Position numbers and translations under genes: made by a program. A stretch of DNA of 64,000 nucleotides from Medicago truncatula (lineage: Eukaryota > Streptophyta > Magnoliopsida > Fabales > Fabaceae), in NCBI RefSeq assembly GCF_003473485.1, contig NC_053046.1, positions 13,216,001 to 13,280,000 of the forward strand. Reading direction: 5' to 3'. Under the pieces are notes generated by a model. That model did no database searches and had not been told where the DNA came from. It worked only from the letters and a program-made list of their open reading frames with translations. Below are positions 1 through 10,443 of this stretch, piece after piece; position 1 is the stretch's first letter; every line of letters starts with the position of its first letter.

Positions 1-1431
1 TTTGATTTTTCTTGGTTGTGAGGTAGTTAATTATAACAATTGAGTAAGTCATCTATTGTACTTTGAGGGCTGCTAGCAGATGTTGCCGCTTTGTTGTTGT
101 GGGAGTCAGCTAGCATATTTTTGGTTGCTGTTGAAATGGTTATGTGATGAGGCTTTTGTTCTTTTGTTTGGACTTAAAGACTTTGGCTGATAGTGAGGCA
201 TGTCTATGTGTGTAATCAGATTTTATTAGGTTGGCTGCTTAAATAAAAAAAATAAGTCACGATACCTGACGCATTTCTAGAAACAACGACAATTCTCACT
301 ATAATTGGATGCGGCAGTTTGGAACGACAAAATTGAACAATCAAAATGGGAAGAAGAATGAAAAAGAAACAAGAATTGATCAATAGGAAAGAATAAAGAA
401 GAAGAAATTTGAATGAAAGAGATGTTTTTGTTCTCACGTTCGGGGTTCTGGAATGGAAGAAATTTTATGAATGTAAGTGATGAATTTAAGGACATCCAAA
501 TGAAAGAAATTTGATGTAAAATTTAATTTGTTATAAGTGTTGTGGTGTAAATCAATTATGATTGAACACCTTAATATAAAAAAAAAATATCATTTGCTGT
601 TTCTAATAAAATTAAATAAAAATTAAAAGTATTAAAAGTTACCTTATGATTAAGATTAACTCTCCTTCAAAAAAAAAAAAAAAATTAAGATTAACTCTTT
701 TTATTTTTAGAAAAAATCTACTCATTTATTTGACATTTAATGTTACTTATGTATATTACATTTTGATTGGTTGATATCATGGGAAGGTAATTATCCTCTA
801 AACAAAAGAGGGTAATATAGGCCTCACCCTCTTACAAGATTATTCTTCGGTCTTTCCCAAAATGAGATCTCAATTTTTGTGTTCATCTTCCATTCTACCC
901 ATTTCTTCTCTAACCAAGAACAATACTATCCCACTAAAACTTCAGGATTCAGATTAATGTAATTAAAATTCATACTAATTTTTTTAGAATAAATATTATC
1001 AAACAAAATTGAGAAAACCCTAACGCCACAACAATGGAGAAAACCCTAACGAAATTGGCTATGAGAGTTGGTGAATCTTTATGATTATATTGTTTTAATG
1101 AGAGCAATAATCATAACCGAAATTAGAATAGGAAGAATCAATAGATTTTTGGAGGAAAAGAAGAATAAGGGATTGCAAATTAAAACTTGTGATTCTTCGT
1201 CGGGAAAAAAGGCATTGAAAGATAATAGGTTAAATATAAAACTAGTTGAATTGTGGAGTTTTGAACTTTTATGAGCACATTAGAACATTAGATGAACCAA
1301 ACAGTGAACGAAGTGGAGAAGGAGATGAAGAAAAACCACAAAGAATTACGAGAGATTGACACAGGAGGTGAGGCTAATAATAAGTGAAATAATGAGATCC
1401 TTTGGATTAAGTGAGATAAATGGTTGTGATT
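1..1431. other. Non-genic AT-rich stretch
   Basis: No convincing gene is visible here. The open frames are short (at most 73 codons), overlap one another on opposite strands and show no recognisable domain. Simple A/T runs are common. The stretch could contain the untranslated end of a gene lying to the left of the window, but nothing in the sequence shows that. Confidence 0.5.
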
Positions 1432-1457
1432 TGATGTCAACGAATTCGTTGACATCA
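1432..1457. repeat. Perfect 26-bp palindrome
   Basis: The sequence reads identically on both strands, with 13-nt arms meeting at an EcoRI-type GAATTC centre. Each arm contains a TTGAC/GTCAA core, as in W-boxes. A partial third copy of the arm (TGTCAACG) follows about 4 bp later. The function is unknown; it could extrude as a cruciform or bind a dimeric factor. Confidence 0.8.
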
Positions 1458-1487
1458 GGTGTCAACGGATCCTGACTCTTTTTTTAT

Positions 1488-2331
1488 GAGTAAATAGTCA
1501 ATTTCCTCCCTGAAATTGTAAGTTTCATCAATTACCTCCCTGAAGTTAACAAAACTTCAATTACCCCCTGAAATTTCACAACGTTAGTCAATTTACCCCC
1601 TCCGTCAAATTTTTCTGTTAGTGAACATGACGTTTTGCAAATACCCCCCTGAAGTTTTACACTTATGTGCAAAATGCCCCCCAAACTTAAAAATTTATAT
1701 TATTTTTTTCTTAAAAACAAACAATTAATAGTTAAATATTAGCTATTAATTTTGGAATTTGGGAAAACTACATGCATATACACAGCAAAATAGGCTCCAA
1801 AATGGGGAAAAATATGTATTTTTTAAAGTGACAATAATGAGATGATTTGTGGATTAATATTGGGGGTTGTGTAGTTTAAATGGTTTGAGCAAATTGTTGA
1901 AGGAGTTGGAGGAGTTAAAAGACTAAGATGGTGAAGGAGAAAATATAAATTTAAATCTGATTATTAATTTGTTTATAAACCTCTAAAAATAATAATTTTT
2001 CTATTAGAAATAACCATTACTGTCATTTTAAAAATACACATTTTTCCCTATTTTGATGCATATATGTATGTAGTTTTTCCAAACTCCAAAATTAATAGTT
2101 AGCTTTAATATTTAACTATTAATTGTTTGTTTTTAAGAAAAAAATAATATAAATTTTTAAGTTTGGGGGGCATTTTGCACATAAGTGCAAAACTTCAGGG
2201 GGGTATTTGCAAAACGTCATGTTCACTAACAGAAAAATTTGACGGAGAGGGTAAATTGACTAACGTTGTGAAATTTCAGGGGGATAATTGATGAAACTTA
2301 CAATTTCAGGGGGGAAATTGACTATTTACTC
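1488..2331. mobile_element. Long-TIR foldback (MULE-like) element, 844 bp
   Basis: The ends are mutual reverse complements (GAGTAAATAGTC ... GACTATTTACTC). The inverted homology extends about 330 nt inward on both sides, covering several G/C-run motifs, the block TTTTTCTTAAAAACAAACAA and the block around the TGCATATA motif. The centre (about 1840-2010) is unique. No transposase frame is present, so this is a non-autonomous element. Flanking poly-T tracts (c plus 7 T on the left, c plus 8 T on the right, each followed by AT) may be a slipped 9-10 bp target duplication, but homopolymer sequence cannot prove it. The long arms resemble plant Mutator-like foldback elements. Confidence 0.75.
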
Positions 2332-3255
2332 CTTTTTTTTATAATAGTTGAATATATGTTAATCAATTATAATAATTTATACAAAATTTGAAGGCAATTA
2401 GGCAACAAATTGTGCTGCTAATCCTTTTTGGATTTTAAAATCAATCCTCTTAAATACAACGTCTATAGACTTAGGAGAAATAACATTGTTACGCATGATC
2501 TATTGAACTCTTTGTAAAATGTCAACAATCTCTAATTCTAGGATGTCAAAAGTGTCGAACGCAAAAGGTATAAAAACATGTTGATAGTAAGAATACACTT
2601 TCTCATGTTTGACCATTTTACTTGAAATGACTGAGTCTTGCTTATCCTACGATAAACCCCCATTCCTCTTTTTCCATTGTAACTATGTGTTGTGGCAAGG
2701 TGTCATTTACTTGGTCACATTATCAATAATTCTTCCTTCTCATTAGTTCTTCTTATTCATCGAAAACACCATCGTTTATTAATCTCTTATTCATCATAGG
2801 TATACAATATTTGAATCAAGCAAAAACATATAGACAAACGTAATACGTACCACACGGTTGAAGATTAGGTTTGTTTTGTTCACTTAGGAAGGAGTTAGGA
2901 CAAACTTTCTCGCTATTTTCACCTTGGTTTCACAAAGTCCTATTTGTAATATTTGGCTTCCTATTTTGGTCAATGTATGTCATATAGCCTTAGGTCTATA
3001 TCTAAATGAACTAATTGTGCTTTAAACTTTTAGTTCATTTTATTAGTTGATAAAATCTATGAACATTTTGTTTACTTGGTCCATGCTACTCATAATTTAT
3101 CACTCAAATTAGCTGTACTTCATTGTAAATATCATCCTTTATTTATCTGTTAAAAATTACCTTAATGTTGCAAAGTTCAAACAATGTAATTTTTTGGCAT
3201 TATATTGGTAATTATTTTTCGAAAACATCCTTAAAAAAATCGAAATACAAAAGCC
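2332..3255. other. Upstream region of lectin gene 1
   Basis: No coding region is seen. Positions of about 2880-3180 are the parent sequence of two diverged copies further right (4391-4500 and 6925-7165), so this block belongs to an old tandemly duplicated lectin unit. It presumably contains the distal promoter of the gene at 3310. Confidence 0.5.
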
Positions 3256-3263
3256 TATATATA
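3256..3263 (+). promoter_or_regulatory. TATA box of lectin gene 1
   Basis: TATATATA lies inside a block (AAGCCTATATATAGATGGA) that is repeated almost unchanged before lectin gene 2. It sits 54 bp before the chosen ATG. A start site about 25-30 bp downstream would fall at about 3285-3293, at or beyond the earlier in-frame ATG at 3286. That supports 3310 as the true start. Confidence 0.75.
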
Positions 3264-3309
3264 GATGGACTAATCCCTTTGCTATATGCATCATACACAA
3301 CATAATACC

Positions 3310-4134
3310 ATGGCCAACTCCATACCAAAACTCCTTGCAACACAAAACCCCTTCTCTGTTTCCCTTTCAATCTTCTTCTTTTTACTTTTGTTAATCAACA
3401 ACGTCAAGTCGGACTCATTATCTTTCAACTTCCCCAAATTCGATACCGATGCCCTAAACATTGTCATCGACGGTGATGCCAAAACAACAGGTGGAGTACT
3501 ACAATTGACTAAAAAGGACCAATTTGGCAATCCATCTCCACATAGTGTTGGCTTCTCCGCATTCTTCGGAGCTATTCAACTCTCCGATAAACAAAGTGGT
3601 AAAGTCGCTGACTTCACCACCGAGTTTTCCTTTGTTGTGAATCCAAAGGGTTCACAACTTCACGGAGATGGTTTCGCATTCTATATAGCATCATTAGATT
3701 ATGATTTTCCCGAAAAATCATCGGATGGTGGATTCCTTGGACTTTTTGATAAAGAAACTGCCTTCAATACCTCCAAAAACTCAATCGTTGCCGTCGAGTT
3801 TGATAGTTTTGCAAATGAATGGGACCCTAACTCACCTCATATAGGAATTGACATCAACACGATTGAGTCTTCGATCAGTGTTCCATGGCCAATCGATCGT
3901 CAACCTCAAGGAACGATAGGAAAGGCTCGCATAAGTTATAATACTGCCTCAAAAGACTTGAGTGTATTTGTAACTTATCCAAATAGTCCTGCCAAAGTTG
4001 ATGTTATTGTGTCTTATCCTATTGATTTTGCCTCTGTTCTGTCGGAATGGGTATATGTTGGTTTCTCAGGTGCCACCGGTCAAGTTGCTGAAACACATGA
4101 TATTCTTTCTTGGTCCTTTGTTTCAAACTTGTAG
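3310..4134 (+). CDS. Legume lectin 1 (group A), secreted, 274 aa
   Basis: Intronless gene for a single-domain legume lectin (L-type beta-sandwich). Residues 1 to about 34 are a signal peptide with a strongly hydrophobic core (IFFFLLLLI), so the product enters the secretory route. Sugar- and metal-site residues of active family members are present: Asp120 in HGDG, Gly141 in the GGFLGLF loop, Glu163/Asp165 and Asn169 in VEFDSFAN, Asp172 in WDP and His177 in PHIGID. The C-terminus carries the usual [10 protein letters not shown] strand. Start: an in-frame ATG at 3286 lies at the expected transcription start, while ATG 3310 sits in a good plant context (ACCATGGCC) and aligns with lectin 2. The loop from Asp172 to His177 is four residues shorter than in the other five genes. 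The stop is followed by AT-rich 3' sequence. Sugar specificity cannot be read from the sequence. Confidence 0.95.
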
Positions 4135-4390
4135 AGAGCATTGCATCATGGAGATGAAAAATTAATTGCATGTCCAGAGAATGAAATATGTTGCTCTTTT
4201 ATTTTACTATTTTTGTTGCAATGGTTCTGCTCCCTAATAATGTATACACAAAAGTTATGAATGATTATGATATATGATCCATTTATCCTAGTGATAGTAA
4301 CTTAGTAAGTACTTCACTTGATCTATATACTTCCTCCGTCCTAAATTATAAGCCGATGAAAAAAACAATTTCCTGATTAAACCTATCCTT

Positions 4391-4500
4391 CTAATAGGTT
4401 TGTTTTGTTAACTTTAGAACAAACTTCCTCACCATTTTCACCTTGATTTTACAAAAACCCACATGTAATATTTGGCTTCCTAGTTTGTCCAATGTATGAC
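4391..4500. repeat. Diverged copy of lectin-1 upstream flank
   Basis: This matches the region around 2880-2985, including the shared stretch TAATATTTGGCTTCCTA followed by CCAATGTATG. It lies just downstream of lectin 1, as expected if a lectin unit was once duplicated in tandem and the next unit began here. Confidence 0.6.
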
Positions 4501-4524
4501 TATCATATATATTGATGCATTACA

Positions 4525-5010
4525 TAGGAAATGATTTCCAAAAGAATGGAATCATATGAGATTTATTAAAAGATCTAAGAACAGTTACATGATGCAAAAA
4601 CACAAGAAAATGATTAAACACAGCGTCTGTTGGACAATAAAAATCGGGGGTTGACTCTGTTTGGGCATTGGATACCCTGCCTCGGGGAAGCTCGCAGCGT
4701 TGAGCACCCGTACAAGCACTCGTATGAGAACCGGGTACATTTCCGGGCGGTCTGAAACTATGTTTGGAGCTGTTTTCTCATGTGTTATTTCATATTTATT
4801 ACTTAACTGAAAGTGAACAAACAAATCTCTAGTATAAAAAAATTTGATTTCAAATGACAGTAACTCTAGGTGAAAGGTTACTTTTCATGGGTGAAGTGGT
4901 GTTTATATCATGTGTTATAAATACATGGTATGTATCCATTCGAAAATACACAAATTTGGCAAGTTACATGGTCTTATTCTCTTCCATTTTCTCATTCTAA
5001 ATCATCTTCA
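4525..5010. repeat. Diverged direct repeat, copy 1
   Basis: Similar in order and content to 6113-6800. Both have a block with ACACAAGAAAATGAT, a GTTGAGCACCC segment, a TGTTATTTCAT...TTATTACTTAAC segment, and an ending near TCCATTTTCTCATTCT. Copy 2 is longer because a Stowaway element sits inside it. No coding content is seen in either copy. Confidence 0.6.
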
Positions 5011-6112
5011 CTTTACAAGTTAGCATATTTGAGATAGAAAAATGATATTTGAACAACTATTTTTTGACAATTTTTGTGATAACTTTCTCTCTCATATTCA
5101 CATTATGTTTTTACTTTCTCTCTCTACTACTTTGGTTTTTGTGTTAATACCTCATTTTCTTTGTAAAAATTTGATTGTCTCAAAAATTGTCATCTAAATG
5201 GATGTTCAAATAACACAATTCTTTGAAATAATTGGTTAAACTATCAAGAATACATAAAAGACATAGTTATCCAAGTGATGAAATATTCAAAGTTACAAGA
5301 AAATATTGCAAGTATTTGACGAAATGATTGACAATGGTATGATGTCTTTAGACATGACATTGAAGGATATTGAAGACATTATTAGAGATGTGATACAAAC
5401 TTATATTTATTTGATCACCGATAGTGAAAATCCAAGTCACACTTGAGTAACATGAAGTCTTGGATTCAATAGTTAAAGTATAATATTTTAGTGATTGAAA
5501 TACTCGACAATAGATACGTTTCAAGGGGTAAAAATACTTGGACGTACCATAACAATACAAATTATTGGATGAAGTCCTTCCTCTTAATCGACATATATCA
5601 TATGTTTGTTGGAATGCAAGATTATGAGGCATTTCTGATATAGTTTACCTATATGAAATTCAAGCAGTGCCTCTTCATAATGATCAAGGGCTTGCCTCTT
5701 AAATTATCACGAAATGGATAAACGATACAATACCTTACCAAATGGGTCATTTTAAATTCTTTTGATAATACCAAGATTTCATGTGTGAGTTATACATATT
5801 TATTCTAATGAATAATTGATGCAAAGTTTGTCTACCAATCTATTCAGGAATGAGCGAAAACTAAACTCACTAAGTAACCGTTCAAATTGTGAGATATCAT
5901 TATTTGAAACCAAGCTATTATAAGATTATAGGGTTTAGTTATTTTGAAAATGGTGGAGAATTGTGAGTAATTTGCCTACCAATATATTCAAGAATGAGCG
6001 AAAACTAAATTCACTAAGTAATTGTTCAAATTGTCAGATATCATTATCAGAAACCATGATATTATAAGAGTATATGGTTTTATTATTTTAAAAATGGTGA
6101 AAAATTGTGAGT
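5011..6112. other. Non-genic stretch between duplicated segments
   Basis: No gene is recognised. A short internal direct repeat is visible: the motif CAGGAATGAGCGAAAACTAA near 5840 recurs in diverged form near 5990, each time followed by a similar block of about 100 bp. This indicates one more local duplication in an old, decaying region. Confidence 0.4.
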
Positions 6113-6800
6113 AATTTCCAAAATAATAGAACCATACGAGACTAATTGAAAGATCTAAGACCAATTACATGATTCAAAAACACAAGAAAATGATCAAAAC
6201 ACAAAATCAGGCGCTAGAGAATGAATTTCGTGTGCTGATTTTGAGTTTGTGGGTGCTAGGTGGGGGCGTTGTGCGCCTTGCCCACAAGCAGTCCACAATG
6301 TTGAGCACCCTTATGAGTGTCATGTACACCCTCCGGTCACTAATATAAGCAAAAGTCTACTTTTAGATACATTCAATTAATGATGTATGTGGTCTTTATT
6401 ATATGTTACATACATCATTAATTGAATGTATCTAAAAGATAGATTTTTACTTATATTAGTGACCGAAGGGTGTATATATTTTTGGGGAGTTTAAAACTTA
6501 CGTTTTGTGTGGTTTTCTAATGTTTTTGGGTTCAAATGGTTGTACACCTTCGAAGATTTGATCAAGACGTGTTATTTCATTGTTATTACTTAACCGGAAG
6601 TGAAGAAACAAATCTCTTGAATCATAAAGTTTTTTTTAACAAATGAGAGTAACTCTTAGTGAAACGTTACATTTTATGTGCCACATGGTGTATCATGTAT
6701 TATATACACATGGTCTACCCATCAGAAAATTGACAGATTTAACACATTACATATATAGTTTAATTCTCTCCCATTTTCTCATTCTTAATCGTCTTCTTCT
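6113..6800. repeat. Diverged direct repeat, copy 2
   Basis: Second copy of the segment at 4525-5010, interrupted by the Stowaway-like MITE at 6327-6472. Both copies share the GTTGAGCACCC motif and the promoter-like tail, which ends in TCTCATTCT. Confidence 0.6.
6327..6472. mobile_element. Stowaway-like MITE, 146 bp
   Basis: A near-perfect inverted repeat over its whole length, with ends CACCCTCCGGTCACTAATAT and its complement. It is flanked by the dinucleotide TA on both sides (6325-6326 and 6473-6474), as expected for Tc1/mariner-derived Stowaway elements. A second copy of the family is at 51255-51432. Confidence 0.85.
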
Positions 6801-6924
6801 TCTTCTCTAACGCATGAGTGAAGTGTAGTAAATATTTTTCCGTAAATTACTATCAAAAGATACATTTATTATATTTATGCAAATCACATTTAAAATTTCC
6901 AAAATACCATGAAGAAAATTCGTC

Positions 6925-7165
6925 ATTATTTTGGTCAATGTTGTCCTATAACCTTAAGCCTTTATGTAATGAACAGATTGTGCTATAAACTTAATTAATA
7001 GTTAATTTTATTAGTTGATAAAATCTATAATGGTTTTTGTTTACTTGGTCACAGACTATTTATAACTTATCATTCTGATTAGTTGTACTTCATTGTAAAA
7101 AATGTCTAAATCAACGCTTATTATCTATTAAAAATTGCTTACCTTGTTTGCAACCAATGTTCGAA
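6925..7165. repeat. Orphan copy of a lectin promoter flank
   Basis: This matches about 2960-3180 upstream of lectin 1, sharing TTTTATTAGTTGATAAAATCT, TTTACTTGGTC and TAGTTGTACTTCATTGTAAA in the same order. The match ends near the start of the proximal promoter, and no lectin reading frame follows. It looks like the remnant of a duplicated lectin unit whose gene body has been lost. Confidence 0.65.
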
Positions 7166-7662
7166 AAAAAGGTAGAACATCAATCCAACTGTTAATCGCA
7201 CATAAACATAATCTAAATCATTAGTTGAATGGAATACATATGAAAGTATATACTTAGTTGGAAACTAAATTTACTCCGCCAGTTTTTGTCCAGATCACAG
7301 ACATGGATTGATAGATGCCACAGACGAGACACATTATCAACTGTCATTGTCATTTTCCCAACTGGGATATATAACTGATGGTTCTGTGAATATGGTGACA
7401 ACATGCAGGGGTAGCACTTAGGTGACATAGAGTTAGGTGACATTGATGACATTGATCAATCACAATGTCACAATGCAGTGATCAAATTAGTAATAGCTTG
7501 TGTGCACTATTTGTAATTGCGTTTGTGAACCATCCTTCTTTTAGAGTCTTTATAATGATGATCTTCTTTTTGTTGCTAACAAATTTTAGTGTGTGGATCT
7601 GGGAAAAAAATAAAATAAAATAGAAGTAATATAAAACAATGAAATTGCAAACAATAAAGATT

Positions 7663-7954
7663 GGTAGATACCTTTAATGTGTACACCCTTTTGTACTATT
7701 TTCGAAAATTTCAATTAACCAAATATATGGTCTATGTGAACACATTTTTCAGTTGGGTGACCGCTATTTAGAAGCTGAAAAATGTGGTCACGCAACTAAA
7801 ATGCGCGTGGCAACTATTTTTCCACTTAGTTAACCAAATAAATTATGGAAAAATAGTGGTCACGCAACTAAAAAAATGTGGTCACACAAATCATATATAT
7901 GGTTAACTGAAATTTTTCAGAGTGGTACAAAAGTACACATTAAGGGTGTCTACC
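7663..7954. mobile_element. MITE with about 60-bp terminal inverted repeats
   Basis: The ends begin GGTAGATACCTTTAATGTGT and finish with a close reverse complement (ACACATTAAGGGTGTCTACC). Inverted similarity continues to the AATTAACCA blocks. The centre contains internal repeats of TGGTCACGCAACTAAA. There is no coding capacity and no clear target duplication, so the superfamily is unassigned. Confidence 0.65.
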
Positions 7955-7971
7955 CTTAATGTAAAATAGAA

Positions 7972-8345
7972 GGGTTTGTTTCGAGGGAAGAAATTACATT
8001 CCTTGGAATGATATTCTCAGGAATAATATTTATAGGAATAACATTCCTACCCACGTGTTTTGTAAAAATTTAGATTTCTTGGGAACGTTTTAGAAATGAT
8101 TTAATTAAAAAAATAAAAATGGAAATAAATGTGAGTAGTAGTAAGAATTTATAGCAAGTTGAGTTCTATTCCCATGGGAATGTAAAATTTCCATCCTTTA
8201 AGCATGTGAATAAGAATAGAAGAAATCATGTGTAAATAACATTCATGGGAACAAATTTTCAAAACTTGAAACAAACATGAGAATGTTGCATTTCCAATCT
8301 CACATTTCCGGGAATCATATTATAAACCTTGAAACAAACACACCC
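7972..8345. mobile_element. MITE-like element with GGGTTTGTTTC ends, 374 bp
   Basis: The left end GGGTTTGTTTCGAGG pairs with the right end CCTTGAAACAAACACACCC. The interior is rich in short inverted pieces related to GGAATG/CATTCC. A possible 3-bp duplication (GAA) flanks it. The ends recall PIF/Harbinger-type MITEs, but this is weak. Confidence 0.5.
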
Positions 8346-8411
8346 GAATGAATTAAACTACTTATCCTACTTCTCTCTCCCAAATATGTCTGACAACGTG
8401 GTACACATGCA

Positions 8412-8563
8412 ATGATAAGATACATGTATCATACGATGTTCCGAGAAATGACTCCGAAGTCTGTTGAGCATGTGGCTCTTCATCTGATTCATGAACCTCA
8501 TACTCCTTTTGCTCAGGTTATGTCTATGACCGAGAGGGTTCGTTTCTCTCAACTCAGCATGTC
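8412..8563 (+). pseudogene. Unidentified coding relic interrupted by the Ogre insertion
   Basis: A short frame of about 50 codons ends exactly at the 5-bp target duplication (8559-8563). Beyond the far duplication (27436-27440) the same frame resumes for a few codons (SPHELV), then meets TAG and shortly a second stop. An in-frame TGA lies at 8391, so only a fragment is left. I do not recognise the family. Confidence 0.35.
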
Positions 8564-10142
8564 TGTTATCATGGTTTTTGGGTGCCAAGCCATTAATTGG
8601 ACTTGAACCTTTTGACCGTTGATATTCTCTATTTTTCTTGGGAAGGGCAAAATTGAGAAAAACCCTTAGATTCTAAGTTCGGGGGTCGGTTTTACTACGG
8701 GAAGGTGTTAGGCACCCGGAGTAACTATAGTCCTCTATAGGAGCCGTTTTCCTAAGTTGATTTCTACGCTTTAGTTTTATTGCCTATTTATTGAAAGAAA
8801 AGAAGTTTTATTTGAGTGAAGAATGGGGGTGAGAAGAAGTAGAATTTGATTTTATTTCGGCTTGGAGGGGTTAAAGTCCCTTGCCTACGTACCGTTTTAC
8901 GGGATCAAAACCGGCGTAGTTCTTGCTAAAAAAGGACTTTTTTGTTTTAATTGTTTGATTTTAAGTTTTGAAAATAGTTTTGAAGAAGGAGATTGGGAGG
9001 CTTCATGAGCATTAGATTTAGCAAAAAAGTGAGGTTTGATTAGTGATTAGAAAGAAAGTCTAAATGATTAAGATGAATTGAATTTTTCTTAAGAAAAAAG
9101 AAAGAAAAAAAATGAAGTGTTGACTTCATACTTATTATGAAAATTTTTGAAGTGAAGTTCAATTATTATTTTTTTTGAAAAGAAGATGGATTTTCTCTAA
9201 GTGTTTAAAACCTAAACGCTTATTTAACCATACAATCCTATGCATACATCTAAGGTGAGTGTGTGCGTGTCGGTGCGTCATAGTGTCCATAGTCCATATT
9301 ACAAAAATTACCTAAATACATTCTATGGCCCTTTGCCAAGCTACAAAATAGTGATGACAAATTACATCTCTAAATGAATTAAAACTTGCAAAAATAAATG
9401 CTAGGCTAAAGAAGGTGGAGGGAATACTAAATGAGGTGCATGAAACATGGAAATAAACTTGTTAGTAAAAAGAAAAAACATAACAAGTGCTAAGAAATAA
9501 AAGCATGCAAGATGGCACAAAAAGTTAACAAAATGACATTAAACCCTAAAAACTTAGGTATGAAACCTAAAGCATTCTTGGCCTCTAATTCTCATGCTTT
9601 ATCAAATTTTGAAAGAGTTTTCTTTATCTCAAGTTATAGCATGGAATTATTGGAAACATGCAAGCATGGTTTCATGCCATATTTTCTAGAATAAACTTGG
9701 CATTTTATATCTTTCAAAATATGCATATATTGTTCATAAAATCAAGCACTCATGAACCAAATCAAAACAGCAAATCAACATGAAATTATAGGCACAAATC
9801 TCTCATATTAACACATCAAGTAGCTTTTATCACATATTCTCACATCAAGGACAAATGTGTGAAGAAGAATCCATAACAAATAATTCAAAGAGAATTAAAA
9901 TGCTATGAATTAATTATACAAAAATTTCATAGATCCTTAATGTGCAAAAAATGTCATAAAAACACTAAGAAAAAATCAAGAAACATGTATGAATTTTTCT
10001 AGGAATTTTATCACAATTTTAATCAAGACATTGGTTCAAATAGCAAAGAAAAACAGTGCAAATAGCAAAAAAGTAAACAAAAACGTAAAAAGCAAAGAAA
10101 TAAAGCCCAAGCCCAAAAAACCATAAGATCCGGATGCACAGG

Positions 10143-10223
10143 GAGCGTTGGATTGATCCAGAGGGGGAAACCCTAGATCCAACGCTCAGGATTGAAGGGA
10201 TTGGACCGGTCTTGAACCGGTCC
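10143..10223. repeat. Two hairpins upstream of the plus-strand TATA in the LTR
   Basis: Hairpin 1 pairs 10143-10153 with 10177-10187 (11 bp, perfect, core GCGTTGGAT). Hairpin 2 pairs GGACCGGT (10203-10210) with ACCGGTCC (10216-10223). Both are repeated in the right LTR, 15,325 bp further on. They sit 13-90 bp before the TATATAA motif. Confidence 0.75.
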
Positions 10224-10235
10224 GGTTCAGTTGCC

Positions 10236-10443
10236 TATATAAACAAGCTAGCACCGGTTTTTTCATTTTACAAAACCTTTCTCTCTCTTCTCTCAGAGCT
10301 TCTCTCTCTAAACTCACTCTTCTCTCTTCTCTCACCTCCACCGGTTTCTGGCTATGTCGCCGGAGAAGATGAAGGTGACCGGAAACTTCATCTTCTCCGA
10401 TGAACCTCCTAGGGTTCCGGCGAAGAAATTTCCAGAATTCTAA
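10236..10443 (+). promoter_or_regulatory. Plus-strand promoter-like segment and 29-codon ORF in left LTR
   Basis: TATATAA at 10236-10242 is followed by a CT-rich leader typical of plant 5' UTRs (about 10270-10340). An ATG at 10354 then opens a 29-codon frame ending TAA at 10441-10443 (start MSPEKMKVTGNF). This arrangement points opposite to the gag-pol genes, so it would act as an antisense promoter reading back into the element. No transcript evidence is available from sequence alone. Confidence 0.45.

Noticed and set aside
3820..3860. Short Asn-to-Asp spacing (N-E-W-D) thought to damage the metal site
   Set aside because: All six lectins share it, and soybean agglutinin, as I recall, has the same spacing (N-S-W-D), so it is a normal variant of the family.
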